Below, one piece after another: positions 39,095 to 47,125 of a stretch of DNA of 58,150 nucleotides. Numbering within the stretch: the first letter of the stretch is position 1; every line of letters starts with the position of its first letter. Source of the stretch: Mycobacterium attenuatum (GTDB taxonomy: Bacteria; Actinomycetota; Actinomycetes; Mycobacteriales; Mycobacteriaceae); NCBI RefSeq assembly GCF_900566085.1, contig NZ_UPHT01000086.1, positions 1-58,150 on the forward strand, given 5' to 3'. The notes under the pieces were generated by a model. The model was not told the origin of the DNA. It saw only the letters and a list, made by a program, of their open reading frames with translations, and ran no database searches. The position numbers and the translations under genes were made by a program.

Positions 39095-40482
39095 AAGATC
39101 GCCTCCTTGATCAGGCGGGCTGCCGCATCACGCTCCATCGCCACTTCGGCGATCGCCTTGCGTAACTGGTCGAGCTCATCGCGTTCCCGCTCGCTCAGCG
39201 TGCTGGCGACGTTGGCCAGACTCCGTTGGGCCGGCGCCGACCGGGACGGAAGCTGCTCGTCGGTGCCGTGCTCAGCAGCCCACGGCGGCAGTGCCTTGCT
39301 GCGCGAGCCGGCTCGGGGGCGGCTCTGGTCGCCTCGTGGCGCGTTGACCACACTGCCCACCGGCGGAATACCGCCGTAGTAGCCTCCCGGTCCGGCTTGC
39401 TCGGCCTGAAGTAAGCCGTCGAGGCCGGCGGTGGGCGATGCAGCGGTGGCCAGCCGGACAGCCGGGGACGCGGTCCAGGACTTCGGCACCGACAGCTTGC
39501 CGACAGATGCCGCATCGCCCAAGCCCGCCGATACCCCGGCGCCGCCCGGGCACGCCGCGAGTGACCCGCTCGTCGCCGGATCGTAGGAACCCAATAACGC
39601 CCCGAGCCCCGCGTCGGGGGCCACTTCGGCCGCTGCCGCCGCTTCCGCCGGCAGCGCGAGCCCATAGAGGCCACCCAACAGCGGCGTGATGCCCGAAGCC
39701 GTGAACAAGAACCCGCTGAGGACCAGAGTCCAGTTCCCCACATTCATGGCGAACGTATTGACGTCGGTGCCCAGCTCCGTACCGAGGAAGTTCTCGAGCA
39801 GCGCGACCGGATCGAACGATGCACCACCCAACGCGAGGTCTTGCAGCGCGTTGGGCACCGCCGCCAGCTGGGACAACGGAGACTGGGCGCTCGGACCGGC
39901 GATGGCGGTAGCCTGGGCGACGGTGGCGGCCTGCGTGGCCGTACCGCCAGGGTTGGTGGTGGCGGGGGGTTGGTTGAAGGGTGTCACCGTGGTGGCCGCC
40001 GCCGAGGCGCCGGCGTAGCCGTACATCGCGGCTGCGTCCTGAGCCCACATCTCCGTGTATTGCGCCTCGGCGGCCATGATCGCGGGGGTGTTCTGCCCGA
40101 GAATGTTGGTGGCTACCAGCGCCGCCAGCAGCGCCCGATTCACCTCGATCTCCGGGGGCGGCACGGTGGCCGTGAACGCGGCTTCGTAGGCCGCTATCGC
40201 CGATTTGAGCTGACCCGCAGTCTGCTGCGCCTGCGCGGCTGTAACGGCCATCCAGGACATGTACGGCGCCATCGCGGCAACCATGGACCTCGACGACGGC
40301 CCTACCCACGGCCCATCCGTCAGCTCCGACACCACTGCGCGATACGACGCTGCCGTCGAATTGAGCTCCGCCGCCAACCCGTCCCAGGCCACGGCAGCTG
40401 CCACCAACGGCCCCGACCCCGGCCCCGCATACATCCGACCGGAGTTGACCTCCGGAGGCAACACCGAAAAATCCAACGCCAC
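39091..40482 (-). CDS. PPE family protein, SVP subgroup
   Basis: 463 residues, paralogous to the next gene. LPPEVNSGRMYAGPGSGP, WxG turn in DGPWVGPSS, helix VNRALLAALVATNILGQNTP, SVP signature SVGKLSVPKSWTASPAVRL near residue 345, and the same tail (ERDELDQLRKAIAEVAMERD, then RLIKEAIL). GTG at 40482 after GAGGGGG is the start; the longer frame to 40659 adds 59 residues without PPE similarity. First gene of a likely PPE-PPE-permease transcript. PPE proteins are type VII secreted, and some serve as outer-membrane uptake channels. Confidence 0.88.
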   Translation of the reverse strand: MALDFSVLPPEVNSGRMYAGPGSGPLVAAAVAWDGLAAELNSTAASYRAVVSELTDGPWVGPSSRSMVAAMAPYMSWMAVTAAQAQQTAGQLKSAIAAYEAAFTATVPPPEIEVNRALLAALVATNILGQNTPAIMAAEAQYTEMWAQDAAAMYGYAGASAAATTVTPFNQPPATTNPGGTATQAATVAQATAIAGPSAQSPLSQLAAVPNALQDLALGGASFDPVALLENFLGTELGTDVNTFAMNVGNWTLVLSGFLFTASGITPLLGGLYGLALPAEAAAAAEVAPDAGLGALLGSYDPATSGSLAACPGGAGVSAGLGDAASVGKLSVPKSWTASPAVRLATAASPTAGLDGLLQAEQAGPGGYYGGIPPVGSVVNAPRGDQSRPRAGSRSKALPPWAAEHGTDEQLPSRSAPAQRSLANVASTLSERERDELDQLRKAIAEVAMERDAAARLIKEAIL

Positions 40483-41252
40483 AGCCCCCTCACACCTGAC
40501 CCGGCACCAGACCAACCATTCGCGGCCGCAAGACTTTTCGGATGCCGGGTCGGTGCTCGGTTTCGCGCGCCGTAGTTGGCGCACGAATGGCGGCCCCCAC
40601 GGCGTCCAATTCGGTCCAACTCGCCGGGCCGGGGGTAATGATGAAGCGTGTCTCTGCAACCACTCTGGTTAATCGTTGATAATTTGCTGTCAACTTCGGA
40701 TTGATCACGTGAAGCCGACCTCCATCCCGTGCGGCGACCCGCCTCCAACATCGGGACCCGCGATGGCGGGTCTCGACGAAGCCATTCCCAAAACGAAACG
40801 ACAGAACTTCGGGGCGAACTAGCGCGGTGCGAGCGAAAGTAATTGAACTGGAGGCACTTACGACTGACTAATGCATCTTGATCGCCGCGGCGGATCGACT
40901 ACCCACACCTCGGCGGAGGGGTACGGCCAAGAAGCCTGCGCTCGCTTGATTCGAAGGGCGGGAGCGCGACGCAACCAGATGGGTCCGGAACGGAGTCACA
41001 CACCATAGCTGATTTGCCAGCAATAAAATGAGCAAACTTAATCAGCAATCCAGGGGATTGCGGGCGGTAGCGAGGAGTTATCTCCAGCCGGCCGGGCGAC
41101 ACTGGTCCAGCGGCACCGAGCGGCAACTCTTCTCGAGGCGTCAGCAGCGCGGTGGCGAACGGGTTGTCGCGCACCCGCGTCTCGCGCGCAGGGAGGTGCG
41201 CGCGAGACGGACTCGGCAGTAGACGTTCATCGGCTGATCCTGCGAGGCTGAG
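40483..41252 (-). other. 770-bp intergenic region, PPE promoter side
   Basis: Lies between the ureohydrolase stop and the first PPE gene, all on the minus strand. It should hold the PPE operon promoter. Visible structures are a strong hairpin at 41179-41208 (listed separately) and a 7-bp stem GCAATCC-agg-GGATTGC at 41045-41061. I searched for a second guanidine-III aptamer and found none. Open frames of 64-91 codons on both strands look random. Confidence 0.55.
41179..41208 (-). terminator. Hairpin terminator downstream of the ureohydrolase
   Basis: A perfect 11-bp stem GTCTCGCGCGC / GCGCGCGAGAC with an 8-nt loop, starting 45 bp after the gdmH stop. There is no U-tract. It suggests that the ureohydrolase is transcribed alone and that the PPE/permease genes have their own promoter. 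Confidence 0.6.
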
Positions 41253-42416
41253 TCAATCGGCGAAGGGCCCCCATGCATGACGCTCAAGGGCAGCCGGCTT
41301 CTTGCCCAGTTTCCCGGCCCGCACCATGACAGCCAGGCTGTCCAGAATGACCCGGCTGCTCATCAGCGCGGTCTGCTCGGCCCAGTCGTAGGGCGGTGAG
41401 CACTCCACCACCTCGATGCCGTTGAGCCCGGGTTCGGAGATCAGCCGGATCAGGTTGAGAGCCTCGCGCGGCAGTAGCCCGCCGGGCTCGGGCCAGCCGG
41501 TGCCGGGTACGAATCCGGCATCGATGACGTCGATGTCGAACGACAGATACACCGCCTTGGCGTCCTTCCACGCCGTTTCGAGCGCGATCTCGGCGACCTT
41601 TTCGATCCCGACGCGTTCGACGTCGCCGACGGTGATGACGGTGCTGCCGCGCTGGCGGCCCACCTGGACGCCGGCGCGCGGCGCCTGCCAGCCACCGATG
41701 CCGATCTGCACCAGGTTGGTGGCCGGCGCGTTCTTGATGTTGGTGGCGTGGAACCACGGCGTGGTGTGCATCCGCTCGTCCAGATCGGTTTCCTGGGTGT
41801 CGACGTGGCGGTCGAAATGGATGATGCCCACGTTGCCGTCCAAATACGGGGCCAGGCCCCGCACGGTCGGGAAGCCAATCGAGTGGTCGCCTCCGAGAAC
41901 CACCGGGAACACACCGTTGGACACCACATGGGCCATGGCCTGGCTGATCTGGTCGAACGACTTCTCGATGTTGGCGGGAATGGTGACCACGTCACCGATG
42001 TCGACGATGTTGAGCTGTTCGCGCAGGTCCACGCCCAATTCGTAGCAGTACGTGCCGAACAGGTTGGTCGAGCGGCGGATTCCCATCGGCCCGAACCGGG
42101 TGCCCGGGCGGTAGGTGGTGCCGGCATCAAGCGGCGCCCCGAAGACGGCCACCTCGGCGTCGGCGACGTCGTTCACGTCCTCTAGGAATGGCGCCTTGAG
42201 GAATGTTCCGCGTTCCCCGGCGAAATGGGGGAGTTCACCACGGGCGAAGGTCGACAGTGTCCGGTCGTTGATCGTAGGGGCGGCTTCGAGGCCATGGGCG
42301 ATGCAGCGGTCGATCTCTTCGCGGTGGCGCCGGGTAGGCAACTCGGCTTCTGCCTGCTGTGCCCACTGACCCTCCCGGTTGGGGATGTCGGCTTGGCCGG
42401 CGAACGGATTTGTCAT
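41253..42416 (-). CDS. gdmH: Guanidine hydrolase (GdmH-type ureohydrolase)
   Basis: 387 residues. Ureohydrolase (arginase/agmatinase) fold with binuclear-metal ligands in GGDHSIGF (His), IIHFDRHVDTQ (Asp-His-Asp) and LSFDIDVIDAGF (Asp-Asp). Several segments are not those of agmatinases but match, from memory, Synechocystis Sll1077, the founding Ni-dependent guanidine hydrolase: FDRHVDTQETDLDERMHT, PWFHATN, VQIGIGGWQAPRAGVQV, DAGFVPGTGWPEPGG and LPREALNL. GdmH converts guanidine to urea and ammonia. Length agrees (Sll1077 about 390). A guanidine-III aptamer lies in its leader and the urease operon is divergent at 42710, which supports the assignment independently. GAGAGGA precedes the ATG. The accessory chaperones GhaA/GhaB are not adjacent. 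Confidence 0.88.
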   Translation of the reverse strand: MTNPFAGQADIPNREGQWAQQAEAELPTRRHREEIDRCIAHGLEAAPTINDRTLSTFARGELPHFAGERGTFLKAPFLEDVNDVADAEVAVFGAPLDAGTTYRPGTRFGPMGIRRSTNLFGTYCYELGVDLREQLNIVDIGDVVTIPANIEKSFDQISQAMAHVVSNGVFPVVLGGDHSIGFPTVRGLAPYLDGNVGIIHFDRHVDTQETDLDERMHTTPWFHATNIKNAPATNLVQIGIGGWQAPRAGVQVGRQRGSTVITVGDVERVGIEKVAEIALETAWKDAKAVYLSFDIDVIDAGFVPGTGWPEPGGLLPREALNLIRLISEPGLNGIEVVECSPPYDWAEQTALMSSRVILDSLAVMVRAGKLGKKPAALERHAWGPFAD

Positions 42417-42527
42417 TCACGGTGTCCTCTCGTCCAAAAGCAACTCAAGGCGGGAGGATGCGCCAATGGCCGGCGACGCACGAAGGCCGAGTCCACAGAA
42501 CCGTTCGGATGTGCCGGTGTGCCACAT
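42417..42527 (-). CDS. Possible 36-residue leader peptide before gdmH
   Basis: An ATG at 42527 opens a 36-codon frame (MWHTGTSERFCGLGLRAS... ending DERTP) whose TGA at 42419-42417 directly abuts the gdmH ATG, in the same frame. Its only ribosome-binding candidate, GGTGAG at 42541-42536, lies 8 nt upstream and is the 3' strand of aptamer helix P2. Translation of this frame could therefore be gated by guanidine binding and coupled to gdmH. No homologue recognised; it may be chance. Confidence 0.3.
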   Translation of the reverse strand: MWHTGTSERFCGLGLRASPAIGASSRLELLLDERTP

Positions 42528-42535
42528 TTCCCGCA

Positions 42536-42577
42536 CTCACCGTCTTGTCGCTTTCCGGGTACGGCGAACTCGTCCGG
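42536..42577 (-). promoter_or_regulatory. Guanidine-III (ykkC-III) riboswitch aptamer
   Basis: The minus strand reads CCGGACGAG, then TTCGCCGTACCCGG, AAAGCG, ACAAGACGGTGAG. It follows the guanidine-III consensus (CCGGACGAG, CGCCGUACCCGG, ACAAGACGG) over its whole 42 nt. Helix P1 pairs CCGG with CCGG (4 of 4). Helix P2 pairs UUCGCCGU with ACGGUGAG (8 of 8, counting two G-U). The two interlock as the required H-type pseudoknot. The conserved ACGAG and ACAAG strands that line the guanidine pocket are present. It lies 120 nt upstream of gdmH on the same strand, so gdmH is the regulated gene. Confidence 0.9.
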
Positions 42578-42709
42578 GCGGCCCTTTCGGCGCGCCGGCC
42601 TTCACGGTACCTACCTGGTCGGCCGCGGCATTGCACTTCAAGCTGAAAGACAGCTGTGAATGTGGCTTGCCCGCACGGCAGCGCGGTGCTCGTGGCAGGA
42701 TTTCAGGCC

Positions 42710-43012
42710 ATGCGTCTGACGCCGCATGAACAAGAGCGACTTCTGTTGTCCTACGCCGCGGAGCTGGCCCGCCGGCGGAGGGGCCGCGGGGTGCGCCTCA
42801 ATCACCCCGAAGCCGTCGCAGTGATCACCGACCACATCCTGGAAGGCGCACGCGACGGTCGCACCGTCGCCGAGCTGATGGCAAGTGGATGCGAGGTGCT
42901 GAGCCGCGACGACGTGATGGAGGGAGTACCGGAGATGATCAAGGACGTACAAGTGGAAGCAACATTCCCCGACGGCACCAAGTTGGTCACCGTTCATCAC
43001 CCGATCGCATGA
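42710..43012 (+). CDS. ureA: Urease subunit gamma
   Basis: 100 residues, the standard length, beginning [20 protein letters not shown] and containing [20 protein letters not shown] and MEGVPEM. With UreB and UreC it forms the (ABC)3 holoenzyme hydrolysing urea to ammonia and carbamate. The ATG at 42710 is fixed by the family; the frame extends upstream to 42656 without reason. First gene of a six-gene operon, divergent from gdmH; the promoter must lie within about 180 bp that also hold the gdmH leader. Confidence 0.96.
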   Translation: MRLTPHEQERLLLSYAAELARRRRGRGVRLNHPEAVAVITDHILEGARDGRTVAELMASGCEVLSRDDVMEGVPEMIKDVQVEATFPDGTKLVTVHHPIA

Positions 43013-43320
43013 TTCCCGGCGAAATCCTTTACGGCAGCGGCGACATCGACATCAACGCGGGCGCCCAGCGGCTAGAGATCCAGATCGTCAACACCGGCGA
43101 CCGCCCCGTCCAGGTCGGCAGTCATGTCCATCTGCGGCAGGCTAATGCGGCGCTGTCATTCGACCGCGCCGCAGCCCATGGTTACCGGTTGGACATCCCG
43201 GCAGCCACCGCGGTCCGCTTCGAACCGGGCGTCTCCCGGACTGTCCGACTGGTTCCACTGCGCGGGCGACGAGAGGTCCACGGGCTGACACTGGATCCCC
43301 CGGGAAGGCTCGACACCTGA
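43009..43320 (+). CDS. ureB: Urease subunit beta
   Basis: 103 residues. [18 protein letters not shown] and [20 protein letters not shown] are diagnostic. It forms the outer trimer contacts and helps close the active-site flap. ATG overlaps the ureA stop (ATGA) and the TGA stop overlaps the ureC ATG (TGATG), so the three structural subunits are translationally coupled. Confidence 0.96.
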   Translation: MIPGEILYGSGDIDINAGAQRLEIQIVNTGDRPVQVGSHVHLRQANAALSFDRAAAHGYRLDIPAATAVRFEPGVSRTVRLVPLRGRREVHGLTLDPPGRLDT

Positions 43321-45041
43321 TGCTGCGGCTGACCCGGGAACGCTACGCCCAGCTGTACGGTCCCACCACCGGCGACCGGATCAGACTGGCCGACACCGAC
43401 CTGCTGGTCGAAATCACCGAAGACCGCTGCGGCGGGCCAGGACTGGCCGGCGACGAAGCAGTGTTCGGCGGCGGCAAGGTGTTGCGCGAGTCGATGGGCC
43501 AGGGCCGCGCCACCCGGGCCGCCGGCGCGCCCGACACCGTCATCACCGGAGCGGTAATCATCGACCATTGGGGAATCATTAAGGCCGACATCGGGATTCG
43601 TGACGGCCGCATCGCCGCGATCGGCAAGGCCGGTAATCCCGACACCATGTCGGGCGTGCACCCGGATCTGGTCGTGGGACCCTCCACCGAGGTCATCGGC
43701 GGCAACGGGCGCATTCTCACCGCCGGCGCCATCGACTGCCATGTGCACTTGATCTGCCCGCAGCTGATACCCGAGGCGCTAGGCGCCGGCATCACGACCA
43801 TCATCGGCGGGGGCACCGGCCCCGCCGAAGGCACCAAAGCCACCACCGTGACCCCCGGAGCATGGCACTTGGCCCGGATGCTGGAATCACTGGATTGCTG
43901 GCCCGTGAACTTCGCCTTGCTCGGCAAGGGAAACACCGTCAGCCACGAGGGGTTGTGGGAGCAATTGCGTGCGGGTGCATCGGGTTTCAAACTTCACGAG
44001 GACTGGGGATCCACCCCCGCGGCAATCGACACCTGCCTGACCGTTGCCGACGCCGCCGGGGTGCAGGTGGCGCTGCACACCGACACCCTCAACGAGATGG
44101 GATTCGTCGAAAACACCCTCGCCGCCATTGCCGCACGCTCGATCCACACCTACCACACCGAAGGCGCCGGCGGCGGCCACGCACCCGACATCATGAAAGT
44201 CGCCGGACAGCCGAATGTGCTGCCCAGCTCCACCAATCCAACCCGCCCGCACACCATCAACACCCTCGACGAACACCTGGACATGCTGATGGTCTGCCAT
44301 CACCTCAATCCCTCGGTGCCCGAAGATCTGGCCTTCGCCGAAAGCCGAATCCGCCCCTCCACCATGGCCGCCGAGGACCTGCTGCACGACATCGGCGCGA
44401 TCTCGATGATCGGCAGCGACTCCCAGGCGATGGGCCGCATCGGCGAAGTGGTACTGCGCACCTGGCAAACCGCCCACGTGATGAAGCGCCGCCGTGGCGC
44501 ACTACCCGGCGATCACCACGCCGACAACAACCGGGCACGCCGCTACGTCGCCAAATACACCATCTGTCCGGCCGTTGCACACGGCATGGACCACGAGGTC
44601 GGCTCGATCGAGGTGGGTAAGCTGGCAGATCTGGTGCTGTGGGAGCCGGCATTTTTCGGAGTACGCCCGGACGTGGTGCTCAAGGGTGGCGCGATCGCCT
44701 GGGCGGCGATGGGCGACGCCAACGCGTCGATACCGACGCCCCAACCAGTGCTGCCCCGACCGATGTTCGGCGCCGCCCCGGCTGCGGCCGCGGTCACTTC
44801 CGTGCACTTCGTGGCACCGGCGTCGATCGATGCGGGATTGGTCGATCGACTCGCCGTCAACCGGCGGCTGGTTCCGGTAGCTGATGTCCGCGCCGTCGGC
44901 AAGACCGACTTGCCCCTCAACGACGCGCTGCCCAGCATCGAAATCGATCCCGACACCTTCACCGTGCGTATCGACGGGCAGGTGTGGCAGGAGCAGCCCG
45001 CCACGGAACTTCCCATGGCGCAACGGTATTTCTTATTCTAG
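43320..45041 (+). CDS. ureC: Urease subunit alpha (catalytic)
   Basis: 573 residues. The active site is complete: Ni ligands in [10 protein letters not shown], the carbamylated lysine in [20 protein letters not shown] and [12 protein letters not shown] histidines, the flap cysteine in [13 protein letters not shown], and the Ni-binding Asp in [12 protein letters not shown] loop after GALPG is a few residues shorter than in H37Rv. It would use urea from the host or from the adjacent guanidine hydrolase. Ends before the 11-bp repeat array that precedes ureF. Confidence 0.97.
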   Translation: MLRLTRERYAQLYGPTTGDRIRLADTDLLVEITEDRCGGPGLAGDEAVFGGGKVLRESMGQGRATRAAGAPDTVITGAVIIDHWGIIKADIGIRDGRIAAIGKAGNPDTMSGVHPDLVVGPSTEVIGGNGRILTAGAIDCHVHLICPQLIPEALGAGITTIIGGGTGPAEGTKATTVTPGAWHLARMLESLDCWPVNFALLGKGNTVSHEGLWEQLRAGASGFKLHEDWGSTPAAIDTCLTVADAAGVQVALHTDTLNEMGFVENTLAAIAARSIHTYHTEGAGGGHAPDIMKVAGQPNVLPSSTNPTRPHTINTLDEHLDMLMVCHHLNPSVPEDLAFAESRIRPSTMAAEDLLHDIGAISMIGSDSQAMGRIGEVVLRTWQTAHVMKRRRGALPGDHHADNNRARRYVAKYTICPAVAHGMDHEVGSIEVGKLADLVLWEPAFFGVRPDVVLKGGAIAWAAMGDANASIPTPQPVLPRPMFGAAPAAAAVTSVHFVAPASIDAGLVDRLAVNRRLVPVADVRAVGKTDLPLNDALPSIEIDPDTFTVRIDGQVWQEQPATELPMAQRYFLF

Positions 45042-45090
45042 TGGCCTCTAGTGACCATCCAGTGACCATCCAGTGACCCTCCGGTGACCT
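45040..45090 (+). repeat. 11-bp tandem repeat spanning the ureC-ureF junction
   Basis: AGTGACCATCC occurs at 45050-45060 and 45061-45071, then AGTGACCCTCC at 45072-45082, and the array ends GGTGACCTCG from 45083. A diverged AGTGGCCTCT precedes it. Every unit carries a GTG; because 11 is not a multiple of three, each lies in a different frame, and only the last (45084) opens ureF. Confidence 0.9.
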
Positions 45091-45719
45091 CGCTTGCTGT
45101 GCTCCTCGCCCTGGCCGACTCGCGGCTTCCCACCGGTGCTCATGTGCACTCTGGTGGCATCGAAGAGGCCATCACCAGCGGCCTGGTAACCGATCTGGGC
45201 ACCCTGCAAGCGTTTCTGACCCGACGGATTCGCAGCCCCGGTCTGGTCACGGCGTCGATCGCGGCGGCCGTGCACCGGGGCGAACTGGAGCCCACCGACG
45301 CCGACCGCGAAACCGACGCCCGCACACCGGCTCCCGCGGCCAGGCAGGCTTCACGCAGCCAGGGCCGTGGGCTGGCTCGGTTGGCCCGAGCGGTCTGGCC
45401 CGAAGCGGGCTGGGACGACCTCGGCCTGCGGCCGCATCTGGCGGTGGCGGCGGGCCGCATCGGGGCGGTCAGTGGGCTGACCCCTGAGCACAGCGCGCTG
45501 CACATCGTCTACACCACCATGACCGGTTCGGCAACCGCCGCCCAACGCCTGTTGGCGCTCGATCCCGCCGACGTCGCAGTCCTGACTTTCCGGCTGTCGC
45601 AGTTATGCGAACACACCGCCGCAGAAGCGACGGCCGGACTGGCCGACTTGTCCGATCCGCTACTCGACACGCTGGCCCAACGTCATTCCGAACGCGAGCG
45701 GCCGTTGTTCGCCTCCTGA
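45084..45719 (+). CDS. ureF: Urease accessory protein UreF
   Basis: 211 residues, all-helical UreF. LADSRLPTGAHVHSGGIEEA near the N-terminus and the C-terminal GLADLSDPLLDTLAQRH are typical. UreF links UreD to UreG in the nickel-loading complex. GTG start within the last unit of an 11-bp repeat, with no clear Shine-Dalgarno sequence, so translation may rely on coupling to ureC 42 bp upstream. Confidence 0.94.
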   Translation: MTSLAVLLALADSRLPTGAHVHSGGIEEAITSGLVTDLGTLQAFLTRRIRSPGLVTASIAAAVHRGELEPTDADRETDARTPAPAARQASRSQGRGLARLARAVWPEAGWDDLGLRPHLAVAAGRIGAVSGLTPEHSALHIVYTTMTGSATAAQRLLALDPADVAVLTFRLSQLCEHTAAEATAGLADLSDPLLDTLAQRHSERERPLFAS

Positions 45720-45729
45720 AAGGTAAACT

Positions 45730-46401
45730 GTGCCAACACATTCCCACTCACACGTCCACAGCCACCGGCCACGGCGGGTTCGTCGACCGGGGGAGCCATT
45801 ACGCATCGGCATCGGTGGCCCGGTCGGCTCCGGCAAGACCGCACTCGTCGCGGCGCTGTGCCGGCAGTTACGCGACGAGTTGTCCCTGGCCGTGCTAACC
45901 AATGACATCTACACCACTGAGGACGCCGACTTCTTGCGCAGGCACGCGGTGCTGCCGGACGACCGGATTGCGGCCGTGCAAACCGGAGGCTGCCCGCACA
46001 CCGCGATTCGCGACGACATCACCGCGAATCTGGATGCAATCGACGACTTGATTGCCGCTCACGACCCGCTCGACCTGATCCTGGTCGAATCCGGGGGTGA
46101 CAACCTCACCGCCACCTTTTCTTCGGGACTGGTGGATGTGCAGATTTTCGTTGTCGACGTGGCCGGCGGCGACAAGGTGCCGCGCAAGGGCGGGCCGGGT
46201 GTGACCTACTCGGATCTGTTGGTAGTCAATAAGACTGACCTGGCCCCGCTCGTGGGCGCCGACCTGCAAGTCATGTCCCGCGATGCCGACGCGGTGCGCG
46301 ACGGGCGGCCGACGGTGCTGCAATCGTTGACCCAGGACCCGGCCGCGACCGCGGTGCTGGCCTGGGTTCGCGGGCAACTGGCAGCGGCTGATGCACTCTG
46401 A
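45730..46401 (+). CDS. ureG: Urease accessory GTPase UreG
   Basis: 223 residues. SIMIBI GTPase with P-loop [14 protein letters not shown], the nickel-binding CPH motif in [13 protein letters not shown] and the G4 motif VVNKTDLA. The His-rich N-terminus [14 protein letters not shown] probably holds nickel, compensating for the absence of ureE from this operon, as in other mycobacteria. GTG start 10 bp after ureF; overlaps ureD by 11 bp. It is the only nickel-delivery GTPase in the window and might also serve GdmH (inference). Confidence 0.95.
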   Translation: MPTHSHSHVHSHRPRRVRRPGEPLRIGIGGPVGSGKTALVAALCRQLRDELSLAVLTNDIYTTEDADFLRRHAVLPDDRIAAVQTGGCPHTAIRDDITANLDAIDDLIAAHDPLDLILVESGGDNLTATFSSGLVDVQIFVVDVAGGDKVPRKGGPGVTYSDLLVVNKTDLAPLVGADLQVMSRDADAVRDGRPTVLQSLTQDPAATAVLAWVRGQLAAADAL

Positions 46402-47125
46402 GGTCCTGTTGGTCGCAGCCCCGAACCGGTTGCCGCGCATTCGATCCCGTGGTGGAATCACGGCTCGTTGCACCGCGTCCGACACCGTCTATCTGGTGTC
46501 GGCGGCCGCAAATCCACTCGGGGGCGACATCGTCGAGATCCGGGTGATCGTCGAAAAGGATGCGCGGCTGCGGCTGCGCAGTGCGGCCGGCACGGTTGCG
46601 TTGCCCGGCGCCGAAACACCGACATCACAAGCTCATTGGGACATCGAGGTGGCCGGCGCCCTGGATGTGGATCTGGAGCCAACGGTCGTCGCCGCCGCGG
46701 CTCGGCACCTGTCGACCGTTGCTCTGCAAATGTGCGACGGCGCCGAAGTCCGCTTCCGTGAGCGGATCCAGATCGGACGATACGGCGAAGACGAAGGGTT
46801 TTGGACGGGCTCGCTGCGCGCCGACCGGAACGGCCTTCCGATGCTGCGACACCGGGTGGAACTGGGCGCTGGATCGCTGGCTGATGACCCGATCGCGGCG
46901 CCTCGGGCCGCGATCAACGAGCTGTGTTATCCCGCAACATTATTCAGTGACGGCATGCCCAGCGGGTCGACGGTCCTGACGTTGGCCGGCGGTGGCACGT
47001 TAAGTACTTGGCAAGGTGACCGGTTACCGGTCAGCTTGCCCGCCGAGCCGCCGGGCGGTGCGCCTCAGCCGCCAGAACGGCCAACTGCTCAAGCCGGGTG
47101 CGCGCGAAGGCCTGTTGCTCGGTGA
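46391..47125 (+). CDS. ureD: Urease accessory protein UreD
   Basis: 244 residues. UreD beta-helix family: [49 protein letters not shown] and the end [18 protein letters not shown]. UreD scaffolds nickel transfer from UreG via UreF into apo-urease. The H37Rv protein ends close to STWQG (about 208 residues). Here the frame runs on about 35 residues with low-complexity Pro/Ala sequence and overlaps the 3' end of convergent ndh by 95 bp, so the true tail may be non-functional. Confidence 0.9.
   Translation: MHSEVLLVAAPNRLPRIRSRGGITARCTASDTVYLVSAAANPLGGDIVEIRVIVEKDARLRLRSAAGTVALPGAETPTSQAHWDIEVAGALDVDLEPTVVAAAARHLSTVALQMCDGAEVRFRERIQIGRYGEDEGFWTGSLRADRNGLPMLRHRVELGAGSLADDPIAAPRAAINELCYPATLFSDGMPSGSTVLTLAGGGTLSTWQGDRLPVSLPAEPPGGAPQPPERPTAQAGCARRPVAR

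Noticed and set aside
40483..41252. Second guanidine riboswitch ahead of the PPE genes
   Set aside because: I looked for CCGGACGAG and ACAAGACGG strands on both strands and found neither.
41253..42416. Agmatinase or proclavaminate amidinohydrolase
   Set aside because: Metal-site context FDRHVDTQ and DAGFVPGTGWPEPGG, length and the guanidine aptamer fit guanidine hydrolase better; arginase-like DAHxD and DPxxAP patterns are absent.
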